Source: Alopecurus myosuroides (taxonomy: Eukaryota > Streptophyta > Magnoliopsida > Poales > Poaceae). From it: a stretch of 64,000 nt of DNA. The position numbers were made by a program, and so were the translations under genes. Each line of letters starts with the position of its first letter. The stretch's first letter is position 1. The DNA lies in assembly GCA_028641055.1 (NCBI GenBank), contig CM054060.1, forward strand, positions 207,414,445 to 207,478,444. Direction: 5' to 3'. Under the pieces are notes generated by a model. That model made no database searches and had not been told where the DNA came from. It saw only the letters and a program-made list of their open reading frames with translations. Positions 35,117-46,006 of this stretch are shown piece by piece.

Positions 35117-35688
35117 TGATGTAGATGTTTGCCCGATCTTTCACCGCAAGAACCACCGAGATAACTATTCTCCCAATCACGTGAGCAATACACGTAACCT
35201 GAAGAACATGGATAGATTTAGGCGATAAACGCACGAACCCTCTTGCAGATCCAAGAACACTCGCACATTTATTTCACGCCAAGATCGACAACTCTAGGCA
35301 TATCCAAGAGCCCCCTAGCCACGCACGAACCCCCTTGGCAGATCCAAAAACACTCGCACCTTTATTTGCAAAGATAACTGACGAACGTCCGCGACGCCGC
35401 CTACACGCCGATCCCCTAGGGACGGTGGTAACCTGGAACTTTTAGTTCTATATAATTTTCAATCTGTCTAAAATCCTAGGCATTGGCTATCTTTATATAA
35501 GAGGCCAACCCCTAGTCGGTTGGACAGACCCAAACCAAAACTGACTCGAACCTAAACCTAGTTGGACTCAAACTGGATACAAACCGTTCCATTTAGAAGT
35601 CTCGGCCAAAACATGCGGCTCGCGGGCCTTAGACATCATACATCGTAGTTTATTGTCCTAGCGTGCTAACCAGTACATGCCCGTATCA
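35117..35688 (-). repeat. 5' LTR of the short element
   Basis: TGATGTAGATG to GCCCGTATCA on the + strand. The complement, TGATACGGGC, is the intact LTR start. Confidence 0.82.
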
Positions 35689-35693
35689 CCTTG
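35689..35693. repeat. Target-site duplication CCTTG, right copy
   Basis: Partner of 33182-33186. Confidence 0.75.
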
Positions 35694-35965
35694 CACCCCC
35701 TGGGGGACACCTGGCTCCCTTCTGGCTATTCTTCAACATAACCTTTACTATAAAGACTTTGTTCGAAAGATAAGTATAATCTGTTAATTATTCTCTAACT
35801 AAGAGCAAACTTTGTCATCACCAATTATGATTTTCTCTTTCCACCTTTATTGTGACTCCCTCTACTCATTTCAAGTTAAATTATATGAGAGAAAGTTTCA
35901 GTCTAGAATGACTTGTGTATTGGTAAATGTGATGCGTCTTGTTCGTATTTTATTTATTGACACTT
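35694..35965 (+). other. Athila-type 3' interior remnant
   Basis: Non-coding text typical of the region upstream of the 3' LTR in grass Athila-type elements. It is cut at 35965 by the chromovirus and resumes at 51143, giving a continuous path to a polypurine tract and LTR. Confidence 0.5.
35961..35965. repeat. Target-site duplication CACTT, left copy (chromovirus)
   Basis: CACTT precedes TGTCGCACCC and recurs at 51143-51147. Confidence 0.9.
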
Positions 35966-36939
35966 TGTCGCACCCGGATTTCTAGAGGATACTCGCAGTT
36001 CCGTTGAACAGTAGTGGATTGGATTACGGGGCTTACCGGCACCCGCATCTCTTACGAGTAGGCCAACACACGTATGTGTGACAACCAACCCCTATTTGTT
36101 CAGCGTCTACGTAAACCATCCCATAGAAATCAGGATACTACCATTGACGTAATTCATACCATACACACATGGCACGTCAACGGCGTTTAACAGAATGATA
36201 GCACAACATATCTCTAAGACACAAAAGATTGAAATAAGTTGCAAATAGCTCTCACTAGAGCAGAGATAGCAAATACAATCATCCAGAGGACACATGTCCC
36301 AACATAACATCATTACATCTCAGCGGAAGCATTCAACGGGTCTGAGTACAGACAAATCCAAATAGGCTTAAGAAGCCGGGAATGAAAAGAAAACGGAGCC
36401 CATCCACGATGTCTCGGATCCTGCCCGGGTCCGCTACCGACTCGTCAGCAGCCTCGTCAAACTCCACGTAGTAGCCGTCACTGGGATCCTCGTAAGCGTA
36501 GTCTGCGGAAACCACAGCCCCAAAGGGGTCAGTACATAAACGTACTGGCAAGCAAGACTCACAGTTCACCAAAGTGTAACCCGTCAACACCAAGCATAGA
36601 TGCCTTGGGTTCAACGGAAGAAAGGGGAGGTAAAAGATGCTGCAACTGGCTGCACTAACCAACTACAGAATTGCTACAACTTCCGGCTAGCAGAAAGAAG
36701 ATAAGATAGCGTATCGTCACCAACTATAACTAACTCCAAACAAACCCATCCTGGATCTCGCCCCTTATCCAAAGAAGCAATCCGAGGATAACTCACACAG
36801 TTGGATTAATGAATAATGGATCAAGTTGTTGGGTCAATAGGCCTATTACTAGTCAGGTAGCATTAGTTAGGTGTAAGTTGTTCTGAGTACTTGTTAGCCA
36901 GTACTTTCACCAAGTTAACCATAACCTCGGAAAACACGG

Positions 36940-36967
36940 CTTCTCGAGAAGATTTATCCCTGCAGGG
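36940..36967 (+). other. Twin palindrome block, chromovirus left LTR
   Basis: CTTCTCGAGAAG (36940-36951) and CCCTGCAGGG (36958-36967), 6 bases apart, preceded by ACACGG and followed by GTGCAC. Confidence 0.75.
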
Positions 36968-38970
36968 GTGCACCAATTTGGCCGTACACGTAAGAATAAC
37001 CCGCCAGATGGGATGCCTCCCACCAAGCGGGGCACTCAACACAATTCAACTCTTCTTCGCATCAAGCCCAAAGCACCTTGGGCGCACCGCTAATTGAGCC
37101 CCGAAGAAAGGGTACCCTCATAGCACTCTAAGAACGTGTCCCCCTATATGCCGACTACAAAAGTTCCACCCTGCGCTGGGCTCGCAAAAACATGCATGCG
37201 GCAAATGGAAAACACGAACTAAATGAGGCGATTTGGACGAGATGCGAATCGAATCAAATTGAGGGGGGCGCCCATACACGCTTCCCACATGCGGATAGTG
37301 CGCTCATCATGGATCAGTAGACAAGACCCTTTTCCTATTAGGGTCGACACTAGCAGGCCTCAAAACCACACAGGGCCTCCTACCGGTGCCTTATCAGCAT
37401 ATTATTATTAACAGGTTGATTGATTAACATCGAGCCCCCAGAACATAATAGAATATAGTAATCAGAAAGTAACGGGTAACAGACTCGAGCAAAACAACCT
37501 AAGCATGCTAGTAAGACACTGGCTCAAACAATGGGGTTGTAGGAGTGGAGGTGAGGCAATATCAGGGTTGAGGGATTCATGTGATAGGTTCGTAACAGAA
37601 ACAACTATTACTGAGGCTAGCAGAATAGACAACGGAGAGTATCGGTAACCAATGTTGAAAGGAACACAATGGTTCATGTGAGTGATAACTTGCCTGCAAA
37701 CTTAGCAGCCTGGTACTGAGCTAGATCCTCAGAAGGGGTGTCGTAAGTATCGTCTGTCTCAACGTCGTCGTCTATCCGAGAAGAAGCAAACAAACAATGC
37801 AGAAATATAAACAATCAATATCATGGCATAGTGCACAATCATGGGATGATGCATGTCAATTTAACTGATGCATCAAAATAAAATAGTTGACATGGGAAAC
37901 AATACATGATTAAATGGACCCACATGCAATTTTGAGTTGCATATGAAAAGCCCATGAATTTTGGTTGAAACAATTGTTTTCCAATTAACCAACAGGTGAA
38001 AGTGGATTAGTATGATGCATGGATGAGGAAAACAACAAAATAACAACAATAGAACCAAGTGGAAATAAGGTTTACCACTTTAGAAATTTATTTATTAAGT
38101 TAGGGAATTTTTGGTTCCTTAAAGGGATTACACAAATAGTTGTCGTTTTCACCAATTTAAATTGTGCAAAATGAATAACAAAATTCATATTTGAAAAGAA
38201 TACAAAATTTTAGTTGTATTACATGTTTCAAATATTGAAAAAGGAGTTAGGATGAATTTATTATGACTTAAACAAGATTAAACAAGTTTTAAATGAATTT
38301 AAAACAAGTTTGAAAATTATTTTTTATTTGTTCCAAACATAAATTCAAGTTCATATTAGAAAAGTTTATACTTTTCTAGTTTGAAAACATATTTTACATG
38401 TTCAAAAATAATTTAATTTGAGCAAGTTATGAATTTAGCAAATTTAAATGATTTAAACAAGGTTTAAATTGTTTAAGCAATTTAAATTATTCAAAACATG
38501 AAACAAAATTTATATTTGAATAGGTGGTTTGAAATAGCATGGAAAACATATTTTATTTGCATTATTTGGATTTAGTATGAATTAGTTATGGATTTTATCA
38601 AATTACAAATGAATTATTTGAATTCAAATTTGGAATGCATTTGGAAAATTCAAAACAGAAAACAAAGGTTATAGATAGATAGATAATTGAATTTGGGGCA
38701 GTGCACATATTTTACTTTTATTATTTTAGTTTATAAAACAAAAGTTATTAGCAAATTAGTTTCAGGGACCATTATGTAAAATTTAGGACTTAAACAGAAA
38801 AAGAAAACTGGAAAATTACCCACACCGCGCAGTGACCTAGCCAGGGTCACTGCCAGTGGGCCTCAGGGGCCAGCGTGGCCACCGTGCGCTTGCGTGGCCG
38901 CAGCAGGTGGCTGACAGGGGGGGCCACCCTGTCAGCGCGCTGCGCAAAATGTGGTTTTTATTCGCGGAGC

Positions 38971-39030
38971 CAGGGTTCGAACCCAGGACCTGCCCGTGTG
39001 CGCGCAACGCTGTAACCAGTGCAGCACTCG
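38971..39030 (-). other. tRNA-like (Pol III promoter-like) block, chromovirus left LTR
   Basis: On the - strand GCACTGGTTACAGCG resembles a tRNA D-arm. About 30 bases later comes GGGTTCGAACCC (38973-38984), a perfect B-box core and a 12 bp palindrome. It is not a full tRNA gene. The copy in the right LTR is at about 49556-49615. Confidence 0.5.
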
Positions 39031-39744
39031 AATCGTTCTTGTCAGTAACAAGGACGCAAACAGGTTATGGTTCAGATTGTGTTATCTGAATTTAACTGAC
39101 GCGCGCGTGACTGAACTTCGACAGAGATCAATGACGGTGGACGGCGGCGATCAACGACGCGTTGCTGCGGTGCTGGTGCTTGCTAGTGTGCGTGCTGGAG
39201 TGGGTTGTGTGCGCGCAAGCAGAGAGAGAGAGGAGGAGAGCGCTACGGTGGCGCTCACCCTCGCCGTAATCGAAGCAGAGGCCCGGTGCAGCGAGCTCGA
39301 CGGCGACGAGGAAGACGGCGGCGACGTTGTGGGCTTCCTCCGCGGCTGCGGTGATGTCGAGGACGTCGAGGTACGTACGGGGGACTCGTTCCCGTGGTCA
39401 GTGTGGAAGAAAGAGGGCTGCAACGGCGGCGGCGTCCACGGGTTCAGAGAACGGCGGGGTGGAAAACGCGGACAGCGGCGAGGATGGCGGCGTGGAAGCA
39501 GAACCCCTCGTGCTCCACGCAGGTGTCCACCAGCTCGAGGAAGACACGGCGATGCGGTTCCCGTGGTCAGCCAGGGAGGAGAGTGAGCAGATCGCCGGCG
39601 GTATCCATGGGTTCAGAGAACGGCGGCGGTCGGTTGCAGTGGCAGAGGTGGTGAAATTCGCCGGGGAGAGAGAGAAAGACGGCGGCGCGAGGGGATAGAG
39701 TATATGGCGAGGTTAGGGCGGCGCCAGTGGAGCCTAGGGCTAGC

Positions 39745-39750
39745 TTTATA
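39745..39750 (-). promoter_or_regulatory. TATA-like box, chromovirus left LTR
   Basis: The - strand reads CCTATAAAGC just upstream of a GC-rich leader. The equivalent in the right, transcribing LTR is 50328-50333. It would place the element promoter about 0.8 kb into the LTR. Confidence 0.5.
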
Positions 39751-40553
39751 GGCATAGGGATCGGCTCCTGGCCGTCGGGGGGCAACGGCGGCGTACGTGG
39801 CACCGGTAGGATGCTCGCCGTACAGAAAGAAGGAGGAGGAGGAGGAGGTGCGAAGAGGTACGCGGGCCAGAAAGTTGGGCTGGGCCGCGCGGGCTCCCCC
39901 CCGGTAAGTTTCCTCTTTTTTTTTTATTTGTACTGTTTTTTTTTTGCAGAAAATAGAAAAGGAAGAAAAGATGGAATTTTGAGATAGGAAAAAAATTATA
40001 GAAAAATTTGGGTGGCTTATTTATTGTGTTAGCAATCATTTGACCATTTTTATTTTCCATGAATTCAAAATTTGAGTGCTGTTTGGAAAAGTTTCAAATT
40101 TGAATTAATTTGAGTATTGATTGAATTATTTAAAACAAGAATTTAATTATTTGGAACCCTATTGTTTAAATGGAAACAATTTGATTAGGATTGTTGTGTA
40201 ATTTTTATAAATTGAAATTGGGTGCTGTTTGATGTTTTTGATTTGAATTTGAAATACCAATTGAATTAAGTTTGGATTAATTAACTTATTAAAGCCATAA
40301 TTTTAATGGTTGAACCTTATGGATTAATTGGAAACAATTGGTTGTTTTTATTTGAACTTTTTATTTAAAAGGTTGTAACATAACAAGTATGAAATAAATG
40401 TTTGAATAAAGTTTGAATTTGAATTGTGAAAACAGAGAAAAACAGATGCAAACAAAAAGAAAACAAAGCAATGAGCATGATGACATGATGCAAAACTTTA
40501 CTTAAAGCAAGAAACAAACATTCTAGGGGTATTTTCATACTTGGGATGTTACA

Positions 40554-40590
40554 AAACGCCCCCCCTTGAAGTAATCGCGCCCCGAGATTC
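40554..40590 (-). other. Polypurine tract and adjacent motif, chromovirus
   Basis: On the - strand GGAATCTCGGGGCGCGATT precedes CTTCAAGGGGGGGCG next to the LTR at 40553. Both parts correspond to those of LARD1 and LARD2. Confidence 0.8.
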
Positions 40591-40591
40591 C

Positions 40592-43345
40592 TTACTGAGA
40601 CGAGAAAAGGTCCGGATACTTCTTGCGAAGATCCTCTTTGGTCTCCCACGTTGCCTCTTTATCGGAATGATGGGACCAGTGCACTTTCAAGAACTTGGTG
40701 CTCCTGTTGCGAGTCTTACGCTCGGTCTCATCGAGAATACGAACAGGGTGCTCCTCATAAGAGAGATCATCTTGCAGTTCAATGGAATCATGATCAACTG
40801 CACGATCTGGATCTTTGAAACACTTCTTGAGTTGTGACACGTGAAACACATCGTGCACCTTGGATAGTTTTTCTGGAAGTTCAAGACGATAAGCATTTTC
40901 CGCACGCCTTGAGAGAATGTTGAAAGGACCAATGTATCTTGGTGCCAGCTTTCCTTTCACACCAAAACGATGAGTGCCTCTGAGGGGAGTTACACGGAGA
41001 TATGCTTTGTCACCAGGTGCATAGATCATATCCCTGTGCTTGCTGTCATAGTAGCTCTTCTGACGAGACTGAGCAATCTTGAGATTGTCATGAATGATGC
41101 GAACTTTCTCTTCGGCTTCCTTAACAATGTCAGGGCCTAAGAGTGAACGTTCACCAGCTCCAGACCAATTGATTGGACTCCTGCATCTGCGGCCATAGAG
41201 TGCTTCAAATGGTGCCATGCCTAGGCTTGCCTGGAAGCTGTTGTTGTAGGAGAATTCAGCATATGGAAGGCAATCCTCCCATTTCATGCCAAAGGAGAGA
41301 CCACATGCTCTGAGCATATCCTCGAGAATCTGATTGACTCTTTCGACTTGCCCTTGGGACTGAGGGTGGTAAGCTGTGCTGAACAGAAGTTTGGTGCCCA
41401 ATGCTTCTTGAAAACTCTTCCAGAAATGAGAAGTGAAGATACTTCCACGGTCTAAAGTTATTTCCAATGGAACACCATGAAGAGGAACAATCTTTGCTGT
41501 GTAGAGCTCTGCTAACTGGCTAGCTGAGATTGTTTCTTTGACAGCAAAGAAATGAGCTACTTTATTGAGACGATCAATGACAACGAAGATTGCATCGTTG
41601 CCCCTCTTGGACTTTGGAAAACCAGTGACGAAGTCCATTTCAATCATGTCCCACTTCCACTCAGGAATTTTTAGAGGTTGTAGAAGACCTGCTGTTTTCT
41701 GATGGACTGCCTTAACACGTTGACAAACGTCGCATTCAGAAACGTATTGAGCAATTTCACGTTTCATGCCAGGCCACCAATAGAGCGTCTTGAGATCCTG
41801 GTACATCTTTGTACTTCCAGGGTGGATGGAGAGAGGAGTTTCATGAGCCTCCTTGAGAATGACATCTTTGAGACTTTGAATTTGAGGAACTGCAATGCGT
41901 CCTTCGAAGAACACAGTTCCCTTGTCATCAATTGAGAAGGACTTGAATTTATCGTTTCCTTCTTTGATGTGCTCTACCATCTTCTTGATTTCAACATCAC
42001 GAAGTTGTTCAGAACGAATCTTGTCCTCGAGAGTTGGACTGGCTGTCAAGCTAGCAAGATAGCCTTGAGGGACAAGACCAAGGTTCAGCTTCTGGAATTC
42101 TTCATGAAGTGGAGGTTGGCTTTCCCTGATCATGAGATTATTGCAATAGGACTTGCGACTGAGAGCATCGTCCATAACATTAGCCTTGCCTGGCGTGTAA
42201 GAAATGGTGAGATCAAAGTCTTTAATCTTTTCAATCCATCTCCTTTGCCTGAGGTTTAGATCTGGTTGAGTGAAGATGTATTTCAGACTCTTATGATCGG
42301 AAAAGATTTCAGTGCGGTTACCCAACAAGTATTGTCTCCATTTCTTGAGGGCAAACACAACTGCTGCAAGTTCTAGGTCATGTGTGGGATAATTTTGCTC
42401 ATGTGGGTTCAACTGACGTGAAGCATAAGCCACAACTTGACGTTCTTGCATAAAAACTGCACCTAGACCTTGGAGAGATGCATCGCAGAATATCTGGAAA
42501 GGTTTGGTAGTATCTGGGCCAACCAGAACTGGTGTAGAAGTGAGTTTAGTCTTCAGGAGATTGAAACTTTCATCACATTGTGGAGACCAAACGAACTTCT
42601 TGTCCTTCTTTGTGAGATCAGTGAGAGGTTTGGCAATCTTGGAGAAGTTTTGGACGAAACGACGGCAATAGCTAGCCAAGCCAAGAAAACTTCTGACTTG
42701 CTTCACCGTTTTAGGAGGTTTCCAATCAACAATTGCTTAAACCTTTTCTGGATCAATGGCTATGCCCTTGGCTGAGATGACATGGCCAAGGTAAGCAACT
42801 TCTGGAATCCAGAACTCACATTTGGAGAACTTGGCATATAGACGATGCTCGCGAAGTTTCATGAGAGTGAGACGAAGATGTTCTCCATGCTCTTCCTCGG
42901 ATTTTGAGTAGACCAGAATGTCATCGAGATATACCACAACGAACTTGTCGAGGTATTCATGGAAGACAGAATTCATGAGTCTAGAGAATGTCGCTGGTGC
43001 ATTGGTTAGACCAAAAGACATGACGGTGTATTCATATAGACCGTACCGAGTGGTGAAAGCTGTCTTTGGAATATCTTCCTTTCTGATCTTTATTTGATGG
43101 TAACCCATCCTCAAGTCCAACTTTGAGAATATTGAGGCTCCAGCAAGTTGATCAAAAAGATCATCGATACGAGGAATTGGATACTTGTTTTTGATGGTTT
43201 TCTCGTTGAGAGGACGATAGTCAACCACGAGTCTCTTTGTTTGGTCCTTCTTGGCAACGAACAGGGTTGGGCAACCCCAAGCGGAGGAACTAGGCTGAAT
43301 GTAACCTTTCTCCATGTACATATCGATTGCTCCTTTAACAATTTC
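40592..43345 (-). pseudogene. pol: reverse transcriptase, RNase H, integrase, chromodomain-like tail
   Basis: In translation order: reverse transcriptase with [11 protein letters not shown] and the YLDD catalytic motif ([12 protein letters not shown]); an in-frame TAA at 42737-42739; RNase H with [12 protein letters not shown] and [14 protein letters not shown]; integrase with an HHCC zinc finger (HPGSTKMY to CDVCQRVK) and the D-D-E residues in EMDFVTG, TLDRGS and GQVERVNQ; then [11 protein letters not shown] and a chromodomain-like end. RT and RNase H copy RNA to DNA; integrase inserts it; chromodomains of such elements are thought to steer insertion to heterochromatin. The frame ends at 40592, close to the polypurine tract. 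One nonsense codon and the upstream shift make it a pseudogene. Confidence 0.88.
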
Positions 43346-44013
43346 AGTTCAGGAGGAGCTATCTTGTATGGATGCTTAGAGATTGGAGCAGTACCTGGTT
43401 CAAGCTCGATCACGAACTCAACTGCTCTGTCCGGAGGCATTCCTGGCAATTCTTCTGGGAAGACGTCAGGGAATTCACAAACCACCGGAACATTTTCGAG
43501 TAGAGGTAGAGGTTTTGCATCGAGTGTGCATAACTGAATAGACCTTGATCCATATGGAGAATAGACTATCTGGCCAGAAGGGTGGGATAGAGTTATTGAC
43601 TTTTGAGCACATTTAATTTTAGCTTCGTTGGTCTTCAACCAATCCATGCCCAAAATGACATCAATGTCAGAATTTCCCAGCAACATGAGTGAAGCAAGGA
43701 ATATGCGACCTCCAATTAGGATTTGATTGTCCATACTTATCTTGGAAGTCAACATTTGAGATCCCGGGGAGTGAACAGTGATTTGATTGCTTAGTGGAAC
43801 CAGAACTAGGTTGTACGTTGTAGCAAAGATCTTTGACACAAAAGAATGCGATGCTCCGGTATCAAACAACACTTTAGCTGGAAAAGAGTTTACGGGTAAT
43901 ATACCGAGAACGACGTCAGCAACTTCCTCAGCTTTGTCGGCCTTGATATGATTCACCCTCGCGGTCCTCCCGACAGGCCTGTTGTTGGAGTTGAAGGCTT
44001 TAGCCGGGGGGGG
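43330..44013 (-). pseudogene. pol N-terminal part: aspartic protease
   Basis: LFDTGASHSFVS is the aspartic protease active-site motif, and VILGMDWL is the conserved flap-side motif of Gypsy proteases. The protease cleaves the polyprotein. This part is in a different frame from gag: the break falls in a run of eight G (+ strand, 44006-44013), so a one-base length change in a homopolymer explains it. A second break, near 43345, separates it from the reverse transcriptase frame. Homopolymer sequencing error is possible for the first break. Confidence 0.8.
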
Positions 44014-44980
44014 CACGCACCATTGCCTGGCTGGTGTTGGGGCGAGGAGGTGGAGGTAGCTGCCTCTGAGTGCACTTGTCAGCGTAGTGCCCCGTCTCCT
44101 TGCACTTGAAGCAAGTGACGACACGAGGAGGACCTGGCCTTGGCTGCCCCATTGGAACCCTCTGACCATGCATCTGAGATGGGTTGGGTGGGCGGGGAGC
44201 AAAGCCTGGAGAAGCTTGGGCATATGGAGCCCGAGTGACAGCACCATTTGGCACCCAGATGTGATGCTTCTGCGGAGGGGTGGTCATGTTGGAGGAGGAA
44301 CCACCCTCACGCGAGTGCTTCCGAGACTCCTCGAACGCCTTGCGCCCATTTTCTTCATTGAGCGCGGTGTTCACGGGCTCCTCGAAGTCTTTGCACTTGA
44401 TGTTGGTGAGTGCGTACTTGAGTTCCGGGTTAAAACCTCGGCGGAACCTTGCCATCTTCTTAGCCTCAGTGGACACCTCATCACCAGCGTATCGAGCGAG
44501 ACGATTGAACTCATTTTGATAGCCAATGACGTCCAGCTTGCCCTGCTTGAGAGAGCAAAACTCTTCACGCATCCTTTCCATGAGACCATCTGGGATGTGG
44601 TGCTTCAGGAAAGCTTCCTTGAAACAGCCCCAGGTGATTGGGTAGCCAGCTCTCATGGTCTGGTAGTTCTCCCACCAAGTAGCTACCGGACCCTTCAGCA
44701 GATAGGAAGCATACTTGACTTTGTCTTCCTCAGCAACGTGAGCAATGTCCAGAGCCCTGGCCATCTCCCGGATCTATTCATCAGCATCCAGAGGCTCGCG
44801 TGTTGCCACGAAAGCTCTCGGACCCAGACTGAGGAACTCCTTGATGCTGACCCGTGGAGCATTCTGGTTGTTGTGCTGGTTAGTCTGAAACTGGGCCATC
44901 TGTGCCACGACCTGAGTCATCTGAGTCAACAGCTCCATGATTGGCGGTGGCTCAGGCGGGTTGTTCCTTGTTGGCGGCAT
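44000..44980 (-). pseudogene. gag (capsid and CCHC nucleocapsid), with in-frame stop
   Basis: It starts MPPTRN at 44980, chosen as the first ATG upstream of the capsid. A capsid-type domain follows with GPVATWWENY, FKEAFLKHHIP and LKQGKLDVIGYQNEFNRLARYA (retrotransposon gag family), then CFKCKETGHYADKC, a CCHC zinc knuckle. An in-frame TAG at 44774-44776 interrupts the N-terminal part, and the frame resumes directly after it. The C-terminus overlaps the homopolymer frameshift into protease. Gag forms the particle and binds RNA. Confidence 0.85.
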
Positions 44981-45190
44981 CCTGAATAGACATGCATTTT
45001 AGCACAACAACAGAAAAGGATAGACTTGGTAACCGAAAAGAGAGATTATTCCGACGCATTAATAGATAAGCAACAGGTACATCATCACATGTTCAAATAC
45101 ATCAGAATATCCAACACACCACAAATGGTTCGAAAGCCAAAGGATAACTAAACATAGCTAGGAATGGATACATCGGTACTCCCATGCTCA

Positions 45191-46006
45191 TCACGCAGGA
45201 CGGCGGTGAGTAGTACGACGAGAGGTACGGTGAGGAGCACGCCCACGAAAGTAGGTAGAACGACGATCCACATAGATCTGACGTGGCCTGAGAGCGACTC
45301 TAGGTGTGGTGAAGTACATAGCGTCGACTCCCTGTGCTCCAAAGCGTGGTATCCCAGTGTAACCAGCACCGAGGTTGAGGAGTGGACCTCTGATCGGCTC
45401 GTAACCTCCAGCATTTGGCAGACGACGACCAACTGGCTGATCGAAACATGCAAAGCGCTCATCTCCAACAAAGTCTGTGGTGTACGTCGCCAGACGAGTC
45501 AAAGCAAGGTAGAGCTGCTCTCTGACTGAGGCGAACTCCTGAGAAAGTGTGGTGGCAACTGCGTCACTGTGCCTCACAAACTGAGTGGTGGTGTGCAGCC
45601 TGGTGTTATCATGCTCGTAGACATCCAAGTTGTCGTAGAGAGTGAAGTGAGCTCCCTCCGAAGTGATGTAACCACGGGGGATGTGGCGATAGATAGAATC
45701 GTCAAATCCCCAGTAGTCAGCACGAAGGACGGTGAGACTCACATAAGCTGCCTGCTGCACAGCCATATCCACTGTGGAACCTACTGCCTCGTAGCGGTGG
45801 ACAACGCTCATGCCATCATCTGACAGAATGTAGACGATAGCCTGGTAGTAGGTCTGGTCAAACTCTCGCTGCTGCTCGTAGACCTGGTACTCTGGTGCCC
45901 AACGGAACCCCAGATAAGTGACCATGTCTCTCAGCATCTCCGGATAACCGGCAGTGCTCTCGCAACGAGTCATCCGAACCACCTGCGGGAAGAACCTGAG
46001 ATCCAT
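45191..46006 (-). CDS. ORF0 upstream of gag, dsRNA-binding-domain-like protein
   Basis: This is an intact 271-codon frame between the primer-binding site and gag, same strand. It is not gag, pol or an envelope that I recognise. Residues about 24-95 read like a dsRBD: helix (MLRDMVTYLGF), strand (APEYQVYEQQ), strand (YYQAIVYIL), strand (VVHRYEAVGS), helix (VDMAVQQAAYVSLTVL). The helix-2 lysines of classical dsRBDs (the KKxAK pattern) are missing, so RNA binding is uncertain. The C-terminal 30 residues are arginine-rich. Extra upstream frames are reported for some grass Gypsy families, but I do not know a function. It is the only chromovirus frame here without a break. It could be a fold lookalike; a profile search would decide. 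Confidence 0.6.
   Translation of the reverse strand: MDLRFFPQVVRMTRCESTAGYPEMLRDMVTYLGFRWAPEYQVYEQQREFDQTYYQAIVYILSDDGMSVVHRYEAVGSTVDMAVQQAAYVSLTVLRADYWGFDDSIYRHIPRGYITSEGAHFTLYDNLDVYEHDNTRLHTTTQFVRHSDAVATTLSQEFASVREQLYLALTRLATYTTDFVGDERFACFDQPVGRRLPNAGGYEPIRGPLLNLGAGYTGIPRFGAQGVDAMYFTTPRVALRPRQIYVDRRSTYFRGRAPHRTSRRTTHRRPA

Larger units (their letters stand above)
33187..35688 (-). mobile_element. Short non-autonomous LTR retrotransposon (TRIM/SMART-like)
   Basis: LTRs of about 573 bp (33212-33784 and 35117-35688) flank 1.3 kb of interior. The complement of TGGTATCAGAGC at 35103-35114 adjoins the right LTR, and a purine run on the - strand adjoins the left LTR, so the element is on the - strand. 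No coding motifs are seen. The LTRs differ at many sites, clearly more per base than the LARD pairs, so this is an older insertion. Between the left TSD and the left LTR lie 25 extra bases (33187-33211). Confidence 0.78.
35966..40553 (-). repeat. Chromovirus 3' LTR (left copy)
   Basis: TGTCGCACCC to GGGATGTTACA on the + strand. It includes the twin palindrome at 36940-36967, a long AT-rich stretch (about 37860-38780), the tRNA-like block at 38971-39030, a GC-rich block (about 39080-39900) and a - strand TATA-like box at 39745-39750. Open frames in the GC-rich block on both strands have no recognisable domain. Confidence 0.9.

Noticed and set aside
38973..38984. A functional tRNA gene around GGGTTCGAACCC
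   Set aside because: A D-arm-like and a T-arm-like part are there but no acceptor stem or clear anticodon arm; kept only as tRNA-like.
38951..39987. Frames up to 211 codons in the chromovirus LTR GC-rich block
   Set aside because: Not conserved in length between the two LTRs and of simple Arg/Gly/Ala composition.
44087..44989. 300-codon + strand frame opposite gag
   Set aside because: Shadow of the - strand gag gene.
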